Origin: Acidimicrobiia bacterium
Lineage (GTDB): Bacteria > Actinomycetota > Acidimicrobiia > Acidimicrobiales > Bin134
DNA length: 64,000 bases
Direction of reading: 5' to 3'
Assembly (NCBI GenBank): GCA_022826705.1
Contig: JAJDUJ010000015.1
Coordinates: 1-64,000, forward strand
The notes below the pieces were generated by a model. That model searched no databases. It had not been told where the DNA came from and saw only the letters and a program-made list of their open reading frames with translations. Shown here piece after piece: positions 50,901-60,023 of this stretch (within the stretch, counting starts at the first letter, position 1; each line of letters begins with the position of its first letter). Position numbers and translations under genes: made by a program.

Positions 50901-51885
50901 ACGGCGGGCTGGCGCCGCTCGCCTGCTCGATCATTTGCTCTCGTGTCTGCCCTCGGGTCGGCAGCGCGGCACCGACCTGTTGGCCGAGACCACACTGGGA
51001 AAGCTGGCGCACGCCGTGGAGAGCGATCTCGCGCTGCAAGCGGAGGTCAGGGATTTCCGCAAGCTCGTAGACCGTTCTCTGCTGTGGCTGCACGAGCAGG
51101 AGGTCATCAGGCTGAATCGGGGCCTCACCGTATTCCGCCCGGCCATGACCATTCGCCTGTCACCCGAACGACGCGGCTTTTTGCAGTCCGACTTCCAGTC
51201 GTTGCAGGTCCACTATGAGGAGTCCGTGCGCCAGATCCATGTCATGGCCGAATACGCCCAACGCGGGCTGGGCACCATGGCCGATGCTCTTCGCCTGTCT
51301 GTCGACTACTTCGTTTTGGGAGAAGCCGAGTTCCTGCGTCGCTGGCTTCCCGACCGCGACCAGGACCTCTCCCGACAGACGTTGCCAGAGTCGTGGCACA
51401 ACATCGTCGAGAGCCTGAGGAATCGCTCGCAGCGAGATTTAGTGGCCGATGACCGCGAAACCACCAATGTGCTGGTGCTGGCCGGGCCTGGTTCGGGCAA
51501 GACCCGGGTCTTGGTGCATCGAATCGCCTATCTGATTCGAGTGAGGCGCGAGGATCCTCGAGGCATTCTTGCCCTGGCTTACAACCGGCATGCCGCAGTT
51601 GAGATACGTCGCCGACTTGCTGAGTTGGTTGGAGACGACTCGCGAGGGGTGCTGGTGCTCACCTGCCATGCCCTGGCCATGAGGCTTGTTGGCGCCAGTT
51701 TCGCAGAGCGAGTCGACCGCCCCGTTGGTGAGCAGTTCCAGGACATCCTCAGGCAGGCCACCGCCCTGCTGCATGGCGAAGGGCTGGCAACAGAGGAGGA
51801 GGCAGAGGAGTCGCGGGCCAGGCTGCTAGCTGGGTTCCGCTGGATTCTGGTGGACGAATACCAAGATGTCGGCCGCGACGAGTAG
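47956..51885 (+). CDS. exonuclease-RecQ-UvrD giant helicase, N-terminal 1309 residues up to an in-frame TAG
   Basis: The frame opens at GTG 47956; ATG 48094 or 48172 are alternative starts. Order of domains: DEDD-type 3'-5' exonuclease (about 75-215; LAIDLEVSKE, LGHNLIDFDLRHL, NDPQKDAELA); a linker with a CDDRGCPWC zinc-knuckle-like motif (about 328); RecQ-type SF2 helicase with GILPTGTGKSLCYQ (about 379), VIDEAHCLSKWGHDFRPDY, LTATAK and FGMGIDKPDVRLVVHAD...YLQEAGRAGRD; winged-helix and HRDC-like regions; then the start of a UvrD SF1 helicase with LAGPGSGKTRVLVHRI (about 1175) and LVDEYQD. The TAG at 51883-51885 cuts the UvrD part just after Walker B. The same frame continues at once in the next entry. 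Confidence 0.85.
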   Translation: MLAGESRHIADTYQSTPSILPVSDAVPADQVGTHRRTFSGGQRSTAMHDVANRSGSSTSDGLSSEIEAERLHMRLSRCLAIDLEVSKETERIHAFAGVRPDTEKSVVFPSGGRRFEQALAELDHLARGANFVLGHNLIDFDLRHLQAAKPNLRLLRLPAIDTLWLNPLAFPRNPYHRLVKHYQDGELSSGRVNDPQKDAELALEVFTKQQASLLEVPSDLLAAWHWLTGGHPNSGFDLFFECLRRSPMPSDAEASEAIQARLHDISCRTHARQAIASADKHGWPLAYALAWLSVAGGNSVMPPWVRHQFPEAGALVRRLRDRRCDDRGCPWCRERHNATKELKRLFGFDAFRPKPQDPERQGHSLQQSIVEASMEGQHVLGILPTGTGKSLCYQIPALSRYEKTGAVTVVISPLVALMVDQVAGLEARSIASCVTVNGMLSMPERTNALEKLRLGNAAIVLTSPEQLRSVSFRRALDQREIGSWVIDEAHCLSKWGHDFRPDYRYVARYIRERAEAEGGPVPPLLCLTATAKPEVKRDIIDHFCKRLDIEMQEFDGGSTRTNLEFVVVETTSSRKPNDVYEMLENHLPPDREGGAIVYCATRRHTEELANYLTARGVSADRFHAGLQPEEKKTIQRSFIDGELRVIVATNAFGMGIDKPDVRLVVHADVPSSLENYLQEAGRAGRDQQQAHCVLLYTRDDVERQFGMLARSRLTRREIHGVLRALRRLSKRNGSDEVVASTGEILVNDQEYDFRRDSATDDTRARTAITWLEESDLLTREENRVQIFPSSLRVSSVEEAKRKLEARRLGDPARERLLAIVQKLLEANPDEGISTDMLMAAVGLSSGQVRGALYDLEKCGIASNDTVLTAFVHAGVARSSRQRLTEAAGVEEKLLELMQELAPDMGVGDRAPLNLRAVTQRIKDAGHEQVRPEHIVRILQGIAEDGRDEESAAGSIAVSHPDSESVWVTLKREWGSLGNIAKRRRAGAARLLDHLLSCLPSGRQRGTDLLAETTLGKLAHAVESDLALQAEVRDFRKLVDRSLLWLHEQEVIRLNRGLTVFRPAMTIRLSPERRGFLQSDFQSLQVHYEESVRQIHVMAEYAQRGLGTMADALRLSVDYFVLGEAEFLRRWLPDRDQDLSRQTLPESWHNIVESLRNRSQRDLVADDRETTNVLVLAGPGSGKTRVLVHRIAYLIRVRREDPRGILALAYNRHAAVEIRRRLAELVGDDSRGVLVLTCHALAMRLVGASFAERVDRPVGEQFQDILRQATALLHGEGLATEEEAEESRARLLAGFRWILVDEYQDVGRDE
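51883..51885 (+). other. in-frame amber codon splitting the RecQ/UvrD gene
   Basis: The reading frame is DEYQDVGRDE-TAG-NLISALAGR. Both sides are in the same frame, and the UvrD domain continues without loss. A CAG to TAG change (Gln) would explain it by one C-to-T transition. Alternatives are read-through or a sequencing error. Confidence 0.85.
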
Positions 51886-51918
51886 AACCTCATCTCGGCC
51901 CTGGCTGGCCGTAATTCG

Positions 51919-53277
51919 TTGGACGCCGATGCCAAGCTCACCATGTTCGCAGTAGGCGACGACGACCAGAACATCTATGCCTTCAGAGGATCGTCGGTAG
52001 AGTTCATTCGCAAATTCGAAGAGGACTACCAGGCCCGACCCGCTTTCCTGGTGGACAACTATCGATCTACCCGCCACATCATTGATGCTGCGAACTCGGT
52101 CATCAAACCATCCCAGAACCAGCGGATGAAGGTGGACAATGACATCAGAATCGACAGGGGACGGTCGAGGGATCCAGCAGGTGGTCGATGGGCGGCACTC
52201 GACCCGGTAAGCCACGGCAAGGTGCAAGTGCTCCCCACCGGTCTCGACGCCGTCTCCCAAGCCCAGGCGGCCATGGCCGAGCTTCAACGACTGGCCAGCC
52301 TCGATACGGGGTGGGACTGGTCGCGCTGCGCCGTCATAGCCCAGGAATGGAACTACCTGCATCCGCTTCGGAGCCTCTGCGAAATCGAGGGCATCCCAGT
52401 GGACATGGCCAACGAGGAAATACCGAGCGTCTGGCATCTCCGAGAGACGCAGGCCCTGTTGGGCTGGCTCCGACGGCGCGATCCCGCCCTCGTAGAAATC
52501 GCCGACCTGCGTGCCTGGCTGAGCGGGCAAATGCCCACCCCATGGACCGAGCTCTTGCAGGAGGCCTTTGAAGACCACGAGGTTGAAGCGGGCCCGGCTG
52601 AGATCCCGGTGGACTCGTTCATCGAATGGCTGGCCGAGTGGGGTCGAGAGGCGCGTAAGCGCCAGCGAGGGCTGTTGCTAGCGACCGCCCACCGCGCCAA
52701 GGGCCTGGAGTTCGACCATGTGATCGTGCTCGACGGCGGTTGGGGTCGCGGCGGGCAAGTTCAAGACCCTGACGCCGAGCGTCGCCTGTATTACGTCGCC
52801 ATGACCCGGGCCCGCCAGACCCTTGCCCTCGGGGATCTCGGCGAACTGAATCCGATGACGGAAGCGCTGCGGGACAGTGCAGCAGTTGTTTGGCGAGAAC
52901 CTGTCGGGATACCTACACCGCCACCAGAGTTGTCTCGGCAATATCGACAGCTCAGTCTGAGAGAAGTCGATCTGGGTTTCGCGGGCCGAAAACCGCCTCA
53001 GCACCGTCTGCACCCTGCCATTGCTGAGTTGTCACCAAATGATCCGCTACGGGTACGGCAACGGTCGGGAAAGTGGGAACTGCTCAACTATGACGGGGTA
53101 GTCGTAGGGAAGCTCGCCCAAGCTTTCGAACCCCCAGAGGGGATGGCCTGTCACCGTGCCACCGTGTTTGCCGTTGTCTCTTGGAGCCGCAACCGTTCAG
53201 AGCCGCAGTACCAGGATCAGGTCCTGTGCGACACATGGGAGGTCGTGGTGCCCGAGCTCATCTTCGAACCATCCTGA
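51919..53277 (+). CDS. UvrD C-terminal part of the exonuclease-RecQ-UvrD helicase, after the in-frame TAG
   Basis: 452 residues from the first start codon after the TAG (TTG 51919), but the frame is open from 51886 and continues the upstream ORF. It holds the remaining UvrD motifs: FAVGDDDQNIYAFRGSSVEFI (motif III region), VDNYRSTRHIIDAANSVI, LLLATAHRAKGLEFDHVIVLDGG (motif V) and RRLYYVAMTRARQTLAL (motif VI). The final ~80 residues are an accessory tail. Alone it lacks the Walker A/B motifs and could not be an active helicase. The undamaged protein would have about 1773 residues. Confidence 0.85.
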   Translation: MDADAKLTMFAVGDDDQNIYAFRGSSVEFIRKFEEDYQARPAFLVDNYRSTRHIIDAANSVIKPSQNQRMKVDNDIRIDRGRSRDPAGGRWAALDPVSHGKVQVLPTGLDAVSQAQAAMAELQRLASLDTGWDWSRCAVIAQEWNYLHPLRSLCEIEGIPVDMANEEIPSVWHLRETQALLGWLRRRDPALVEIADLRAWLSGQMPTPWTELLQEAFEDHEVEAGPAEIPVDSFIEWLAEWGREARKRQRGLLLATAHRAKGLEFDHVIVLDGGWGRGGQVQDPDAERRLYYVAMTRARQTLALGDLGELNPMTEALRDSAAVVWREPVGIPTPPPELSRQYRQLSLREVDLGFAGRKPPQHRLHPAIAELSPNDPLRVRQRSGKWELLNYDGVVVGKLAQAFEPPEGMACHRATVFAVVSWSRNRSEPQYQDQVLCDTWEVVVPELIFEPS

Positions 53278-53375
53278 GTCTCACGGAGATCGGCGAGCCT
53301 GCCACGCCACAACCCGTCAATTTCGTACTAGACTTGAACGTTCACTGATTTTGAACTCAGTCTGAGGAGTCTCCG

Positions 53376-55526
53376 ATTCATCCGGATCACGCCGCGGAAC
53401 AGACATACATCGATCGGGCCCACCAAGCCCTTGAGACGGCCCGGGAGCGGGCGCTGTCGCTTAAGGGAATGGTTGAGGTGGGCGCGGGCGGCACCCATCA
53501 GGCCCGCTATGAGCGGGAGATCATTTGGGATTCGATAAGCACCCGCCTCAGCGTTCTGGACATCGGTGACGCCTCGCTGGTGTTCGGTCGCCTCGACTGG
53601 AGCGACGAGCAGGGCGGCGACCAGCTCTACGTGGGCCGGGTGGCGGTGTGGGATGACGACCAGGAACCGGTAACCATCGACTGGCGGGCCCCGGCGGCCG
53701 AGGCCTTCTACCGAGCCACCGGGAGCGAGCCCATGGGCCTGTCCCGACGCCGCCACTTCGTGACCAGAGGCCAGGAGCTGCTGGGGGTGGAAGACGAGTA
53801 CTTCGGCGAAACCAACGGCCGGGGCCGGATGCCGTTGGTGGGGGAGGCCGCCCTTCGAGCCGGGTTGGAAGCCGGCCGCACCGGCCGCCTCGCCGACGCG
53901 GCCGCCACCATCCAGATCGAGCAGGACGCCATTATCCGCTCCCCGCTGTCCGGCCTTCTCGTGGTGCAAGGCGGTCCTGGCACCGGCAAGACGGTGGCCG
54001 CTCTCCACCGGGCCGCCTATCTGCTCTATACCCACCGCTTTCCCCTCGAAGGCCAGGGAATGCTGGTGCTTGGCCCCAACCGCCTGTTTTTGACCTATAT
54101 CGAGCAGGTGCTTCCATCGCTGGGCGAGGCAGGCGTGGAGGTGTCAATGCTCGCCGACCTGCTGCCCGGCACCCGGGTCAAGGGTCTCGACAACCCTCGT
54201 ATCTCCCGCATCAAGGGCGATCTGCGCATGATCTCGGTGCTGCGCCGGGCTCGCCGGGATCGCCAGCGCCCTCTGCGGACCGACGTGACGGTGGGGTTTG
54301 GCCTGCGTCGGCTCCGGCTCACCGTGGACCAGAGCGCCGAGATCGTGCGCCAAGCCCGCAAACGGTTCCGCACCCACAATCGGGCCCGTCGCTTTGTGGA
54401 AGAACAGGTGTACCAGCACTTGGCCGACAGCGGTGCCCGCACCGATTCCCCCGCCCCTGACATGGAGGCGGTGCGCGAGCAACTCCATGGCAGCATCGAA
54501 CTGCGGGAGGCCTTGGAGTGGATGTGGCCGGTGCTCACCCCATCCCACCTGCTGCACGACCTTTTCGGTTCTCCCGCGCTGCTCCGCTCGGCGGCCGGAT
54601 CGGTGTTGACCTCGGAGGAGACAGACCTGCTCTACCGCTCCCGACAACCCCATGCCTCCGAAGTGGTGTGGACGGCCGACGACGCCCCCTTGCTGGATGA
54701 GGCATTGGCCCTGTTGGGCCCCCGGCCCGGCCACAAGCTGTCTGACTCGATTCGCACCTACGGCCACATCGTGGTGGATGAGGCCCAAGATCTGTCGCCC
54801 ATGCAGCTCCGGATGATCAGCCGCCGCTCGCTCAACGGATCTATGACCGTGGTGGGCGACATCGCCCAGGCCACCTCGGCATGGGGGCACGACTCCTGGG
54901 ACAGCGTGATCGAGCACCTCCCCGACCACGTCGACCCCCGATTTTCCGAGTTGACCATCGGGTATCGCCTACCCGAGCCCATCATGGACGTGGCCGCCAA
55001 GGTTCTCGACGCCGCCATGTCCGGCCTGGTTCCGCCTCAATCGATTCGCATTGAGGGCCGCCCTCCCCGATTCGTTCCCGTGATCGCCCATCAAACCCCA
55101 GCCTCCGGCAATGGCCAGGGCAACGGACAAGGCAGTGTCCAAGACGGCGAACCCAGCCCCAGCAGCCTGACCGCCGCCGTCGTCAGGGAGGTAAAGGCCG
55201 AGTTCAGCGCGTTGGCCAACGGGAACCTGGCGGTGATCTGCCACAACGCACTGGCCGATGCCATCTCTGAGGCACTCACCGTTGCCGACGTCGATCACGG
55301 TTTGGTGTATGAGCGAGGCCTGGAGTCCCGGGTGACCATCGTGCCGGTGGAGTTGGTGAAGGGGCTTGAGGTGGACACCGCCATCGTGGTGGAGCCGGCC
55401 GACATCTGCGAAAAGCTCCCCAAGGGGATGCGAGCTCTGTATGTGGCCATGACCCGGGCCACGCAGCGCCTCGTGGTTGTGTACGCCCGCCCGCTGCCCG
55501 AGCCCCTGCTCACCAAGGAGGCATGA
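53376..55526 (+). CDS. helD: HelD/HelR-like UvrD-family helicase, RNA polymerase recycling type
   Basis: 716 residues if translation starts at ATT 53376, which has GAGGAG 6 bases upstream. The first ATG (53469) would remove the N-terminal helix AAEQTYIDRAHQALETARER, which is typical of HelD. No ATG, GTG or TTG occurs between the in-frame stop at 53352 and 53469. Domains: N-terminal coiled arm; YVGRVAVWDDDQEPVTIDWRAPAAEAFYRAT; Walker A GGPGTGKTVAALHRAAYLLY (about 199); Walker B HIVVDEAQDLSPMQ; VELVKGLEVDTAIVVEP; LYVAMTRATQRLVVVYA. HelD proteins remove stalled RNA polymerase; HelR forms are linked to rifamycin tolerance. Confidence 0.85.
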   Translation: MHPDHAAEQTYIDRAHQALETARERALSLKGMVEVGAGGTHQARYEREIIWDSISTRLSVLDIGDASLVFGRLDWSDEQGGDQLYVGRVAVWDDDQEPVTIDWRAPAAEAFYRATGSEPMGLSRRRHFVTRGQELLGVEDEYFGETNGRGRMPLVGEAALRAGLEAGRTGRLADAAATIQIEQDAIIRSPLSGLLVVQGGPGTGKTVAALHRAAYLLYTHRFPLEGQGMLVLGPNRLFLTYIEQVLPSLGEAGVEVSMLADLLPGTRVKGLDNPRISRIKGDLRMISVLRRARRDRQRPLRTDVTVGFGLRRLRLTVDQSAEIVRQARKRFRTHNRARRFVEEQVYQHLADSGARTDSPAPDMEAVREQLHGSIELREALEWMWPVLTPSHLLHDLFGSPALLRSAAGSVLTSEETDLLYRSRQPHASEVVWTADDAPLLDEALALLGPRPGHKLSDSIRTYGHIVVDEAQDLSPMQLRMISRRSLNGSMTVVGDIAQATSAWGHDSWDSVIEHLPDHVDPRFSELTIGYRLPEPIMDVAAKVLDAAMSGLVPPQSIRIEGRPPRFVPVIAHQTPASGNGQGNGQGSVQDGEPSPSSLTAAVVREVKAEFSALANGNLAVICHNALADAISEALTVADVDHGLVYERGLESRVTIVPVELVKGLEVDTAIVVEPADICEKLPKGMRALYVAMTRATQRLVVVYARPLPEPLLTKEA

Positions 55527-55530
55527 GCCG

Positions 55531-55929
55531 ATGGCCCACGATCCCCACAGCCTCACCCACGAGATGAACGACTTCCTCCGGGATCGCCATCTGGCGTCGC
55601 TCACCATTGTGCGCCCCGACGGCACCCCCCATGTGACCCCGGTGGGGTTCACCTGGGATCCCGACACCGCCACGGCCCGCATCATCACCTGGGCCGGGGC
55701 GAAGAAGGTGCGCATGTTGGAGGCGGCCGGGGGCGGTCGAGCCGCACTGTGCCAGGTGGACGGCGGCCGGTGGGTCACCCTGGAGGGCCACGCCACCGTC
55801 ACCGCCGATCCCGACCAGTGCGCCGAGGCGGTGGCCCGCTACGGCGAGCGTTACAGCCCCGCCAAAGACCGGGGCGCCGACCGGCGGGCCATCATCATTG
55901 ATGTGGATTCAGTGCTGGGACGAGCATGA
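55531..55929 (+). CDS. PNPOx-fold F420/FMN-dependent oxidoreductase
   Basis: 132 residues from ATG 55531, with AAGGAGG 10 bases upstream. The split-barrel flavin fold shows FLRDRHLASLTIVRPDGTPHVTPVGFTWDPDT, then ARIITWAGAKKVRMLEAAGGGRAALCQVDGGRWVTLEGHATV, the usual pattern of actinobacterial PPOX-class F420-dependent proteins. The substrate is unknown. The stop overlaps the next ATG (ATGA). Confidence 0.85.
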   Translation: MAHDPHSLTHEMNDFLRDRHLASLTIVRPDGTPHVTPVGFTWDPDTATARIITWAGAKKVRMLEAAGGGRAALCQVDGGRWVTLEGHATVTADPDQCAEAVARYGERYSPAKDRGADRRAIIIDVDSVLGRA

Positions 55930-56594
55930 CCCCTAAGGGCATCGGCCTCAGCGCCAATGTGCACGAGTACCTGGTGGCGCACGGCGCGGGCATCGACCCC
56001 ATCGCCCAGGAGTTGATCGACGTCACCGCCGAGCTGGGGCGTATTTCTGGAATGCAGGTCGCCCCTGAGCAGGGTGCCTTCATGACCATGCTCACTCGCC
56101 TGCTCGACGTGCGGTTCGCGGTGGAAGTGGGCACCTTCACCGGCTACTCGGCCCTGTCCGTCGCCCGAGGGCTGGCCCCCGGCGGACGGCTGCTGTGCTG
56201 TGATGTGAGCGATGAGTGGGTGAGCATCGGCCGCCCGTTTTGGGAGCGGGCTGGGGTGGCCGATCGCATCGAGGTGGTAATCGCCCCTGCGGCCGAGACC
56301 TTGGCCACCCTGCCCGGCGATCCGCCCATCGACCTGGCCTTCATCGACGCCGACAAGCGGTCTTACCGGATCTACTACGAGGAGATCCTGCGCCGCCTCA
56401 GCCCCAAGGGAATCATCCTGGTGGACAACGTGTTGTGGGCAGGCCGGGTGGCCGACCCCGATGCCGACCTCGAAGAGAACCCCGATACCGCCCACATTCG
56501 GGAGTTCAACGCTTCCGTGGTTGCCGACCCCCGGACAACCCAAGTGATGCTCCCCATCTCCGACGGGCTAACGCTCATAACTCTGGCCCCATAA
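55926..56594 (+). CDS. O-methyltransferase (caffeoyl-CoA OMT-like)
   Basis: 222 residues. VEVGTFTGYSALSVARGLAPGGRLLCCDVS is the SAM loop; IDLAFIDADKRSYRIYYEEILRRLSPKGIILVDNVLWAGRV carries the metal-binding Asp and Asn residues of family 3 O-methyltransferases. It needs a divalent cation and probably methylates a catechol-like hydroxyl. The start overlaps the F420-type gene. The 3' end overlaps the convergent thiD gene by 20 bp. Confidence 0.9.
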   Translation: MTPKGIGLSANVHEYLVAHGAGIDPIAQELIDVTAELGRISGMQVAPEQGAFMTMLTRLLDVRFAVEVGTFTGYSALSVARGLAPGGRLLCCDVSDEWVSIGRPFWERAGVADRIEVVIAPAAETLATLPGDPPIDLAFIDADKRSYRIYYEEILRRLSPKGIILVDNVLWAGRVADPDADLEENPDTAHIREFNASVVADPRTTQVMLPISDGLTLITLAP

Positions 56595-57338
56595 GGTGCG
56601 CCACCGGCCCCCGGCCCGCGCCCAAGTCCCATTCTGCCGAACGAGTGAGGCGATCGCGAACAAAAGCCTTGGCAGCAGTGATGGCTTCCATTGGGTCAAT
56701 TCCCACCGCCAATCCAACGGCCACCACAGCAGAAAAAGTGCAGCCAGTGCCGTGGTCGTTGTAGGAATCGATCACATCGGCGGCCAGCTCAAACCACCTA
56801 TCTTCGTGGTAAATCCAATCGGTAGCGGTGTGTTCGCCAGTAATCACCAGCACGCCTAGGCACAGTGCCGCAAGATCAGCTGGCTCGTCACACCTGCCCG
56901 CCTCACCGAGCACCCTTGCCTCACGGGCATTGGGAGTTGCGACAGCCGCATGCCCCAAAAGCTCCAAATATGCGGCCTCGGCCTCTTCATCGAGCAGTCG
57001 GTCTCCGGTCGACGACACCATCACCGGATCAACCACTAGGTTGGGCAGCCGCCCGGCTGCCGCGTAATCGCCGATCACGTCGATCACCTCCCGACTGCCC
57101 AGCATCCCGGATTTCACCGCGGCCACCGGCAGGTCGTCTAGCACCGAGTCGAGTTGCTGGGCCACGAAGTCGGCCGGAATGGGGTGTATCCCCTGGACGC
57201 CCACAGTGTTTTGGGCTGTTACTGCGGTGATCACCGCGGTTCCGTGTACTCCCAGGGCGGCGAATGTGGCCAGATCAGCGGCAATCCCCGCGCCGCCCGA
57301 GGAGTCCGACCCAGCAATGCTGAGCGCTACAGGAGGGT

Positions 57339-57342
<4 letters not shown>
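56575..57342 (-). CDS. thiD: hydroxymethylpyrimidine (phosphate) kinase
   Basis: 255 residues from ATG 57342, overlapping the preceding stop (ATGA). The ribokinase-like fold has the signatures [63 protein letters not shown] and the catalytic [13 protein letters not shown] anion hole with Asp. It phosphorylates HMP-P to HMP-PP. It is the last gene of the thiamin operon. Confidence 0.95.
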
Positions 57343-58671
<1,329 letters not shown>

Positions 58672-58710
58672 TTACGGCCTACCGTCCGGGGGTTCGCACC
58701 AGCCGCCCAC

Positions 58711-58899
58711 TTATCCTCCCTGGGCCGCTTCGAGGATCTCGACCCGGTCGCCCTCGGCCAGCGGAGCTTCGCTCCACCGGCTGCGGGGCACTATCTCACG
58801 GTTGACGGCCACCGCCACACCCCGTTGGTTGGGGGCCAGGGTTCCCACCGTGGAGTCTGCTGGAACATCCAATGTCTCGCCGTTGACTACAACGATCAC
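58711..58899 (-). CDS. thiS: sulfur carrier protein ThiS
   Basis: 62 residues of ubiquitin-like fold ending in the required Gly-Gly (EILEAAQGG). VVVNGETLDVPADSTVGTL and GVAVAVNREIVPRSRW are typical. The ATG overlaps the thiO stop. No thiF is in this window, so adenylation must come from elsewhere. Confidence 0.96.
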   Translation of the reverse strand: MIVVVNGETLDVPADSTVGTLAPNQRGVAVAVNREIVPRSRWSEAPLAEGDRVEILEAAQGG

Positions 58900-60023
58900 G
58901 CCGTCACCCCGCTGAGGTGCTCAGGTCTGAGGGCATCATCGGTGGGATCGTCCCTGAATCGGTCCGGGCTGAACCGCGACAAGTCCATTGGCGGCTCATG
59001 GCCCTGCACTAGGGCAGCTATTGCGATTGCGGTGATAGGCGCGGTGAGGATGCCGTTGCGGTAATGGCCGGTGGCGTACACGATGCCGTCGCGGCCGGTG
59101 CCGATGATGGGGGCATTGTCGGGCGCTCCGGGGCGCAGGCCGGCCCACGTTTCCACCAGGTCGATCTCGCTGAGCCCCGGCAGCAGGGTCAACACATCTC
59201 GGAGCAGCTCGTAGACGCCCCCCGCGGTCACCCGGGTGTCGAAGCCCTGCTCTTCCTGGGTGGCACCCACCACTATCTCACCGTCGCTGCGGGGCACCGC
59301 GTACACGCTCGACCCCCGCACCACCCCCCGCACCGGCAGTTGCAGCAGTCCCTCCGGGCCACTCAGGCGGAGGATCTGCCCCTTGATGGGCCGGATGGGC
59401 ACCCCCAGCAACCGGCCGCTCCACGCCCCGGCGGCCACCACCACCTGCTGGCCGGTCACCGTGTGGCCATCGCTGGCCACCACTTGGTTCCGGCTCACCT
59501 CGGTGGCTGAGACCGGAATGGTGGGCACTCGATTCAACAGCTCGGCCACCACCCGGCGGGGGTTCACCTGATGGTCAAGCGGAGAGTACACCCCGCCCCG
59601 CACGCCGGGGGCGAGCAGCGGCTCTCGGGCTCGGCATTCCCGGCTCCGAAGCCGCTCCACCGGCAGGCCCTCCTGCTCGTGCAGGTCGCCCAGGTTGTCG
59701 AGCAGTGCCTTGTCGTCGGCGTCGTAGGCGGCCATGAGCATCCCGTCGCGGCGGTAGTCCACGGCATCGGCCCCCAGAGAGTCGGCGAAGGCCGGCCACG
59801 CCTGACTGGCAGCCAGGTTCAGCTCCAAGATGTGGCTCTCTCCCCAGTACGCCTCGTGGATGGGGGCCAGCATCCCCGCCGCCGCGTGGCTGGCCCCGGT
59901 GCCCGGGGCGGGGTCAAGCACCACCACCTCGGCGCCGTCTTGCAGGAGCCGCCAGGCGGCCGACAATCCGATGATGCCGCCACCCACAATAATGACGTCC
60001 GGGTACGAGGGCACGTCAGCCAC
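58896..60023 (-). CDS. thiO: glycine oxidase of thiamin synthesis
   Basis: 375 residues from GTG 60023, overlapping the thiE stop. The FAD-binding N-terminus is DVIIVGGGIIGLSAAWRLLQDGAEVVVLDP, followed by GASHAAAGMLAPIHEAYW; the DAO-type C-terminus has WAGLRPGAPDNAPIIGTG and YATGHYRNGILTAPITA. It oxidises glycine to the imine used by ThiG. The gene order thiE-thiO-thiS-thiG is a common thiamin arrangement. Confidence 0.96.
   Translation of the reverse strand: MADVPSYPDVIIVGGGIIGLSAAWRLLQDGAEVVVLDPAPGTGASHAAAGMLAPIHEAYWGESHILELNLAASQAWPAFADSLGADAVDYRRDGMLMAAYDADDKALLDNLGDLHEQEGLPVERLRSRECRAREPLLAPGVRGGVYSPLDHQVNPRRVVAELLNRVPTIPVSATEVSRNQVVASDGHTVTGQQVVVAAGAWSGRLLGVPIRPIKGQILRLSGPEGLLQLPVRGVVRGSSVYAVPRSDGEIVVGATQEEQGFDTRVTAGGVYELLRDVLTLLPGLSEIDLVETWAGLRPGAPDNAPIIGTGRDGIVYATGHYRNGILTAPITAIAIAALVQGHEPPMDLSRFSPDRFRDDPTDDALRPEHLSGVTA

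Noticed and set aside
53334-53341. SOS (LexA) box before the HelD-like gene (GAACGTTC)
   Set aside because: Actinobacterial LexA boxes need a 4-base spacer between GAAC and GTTC; here there is none.
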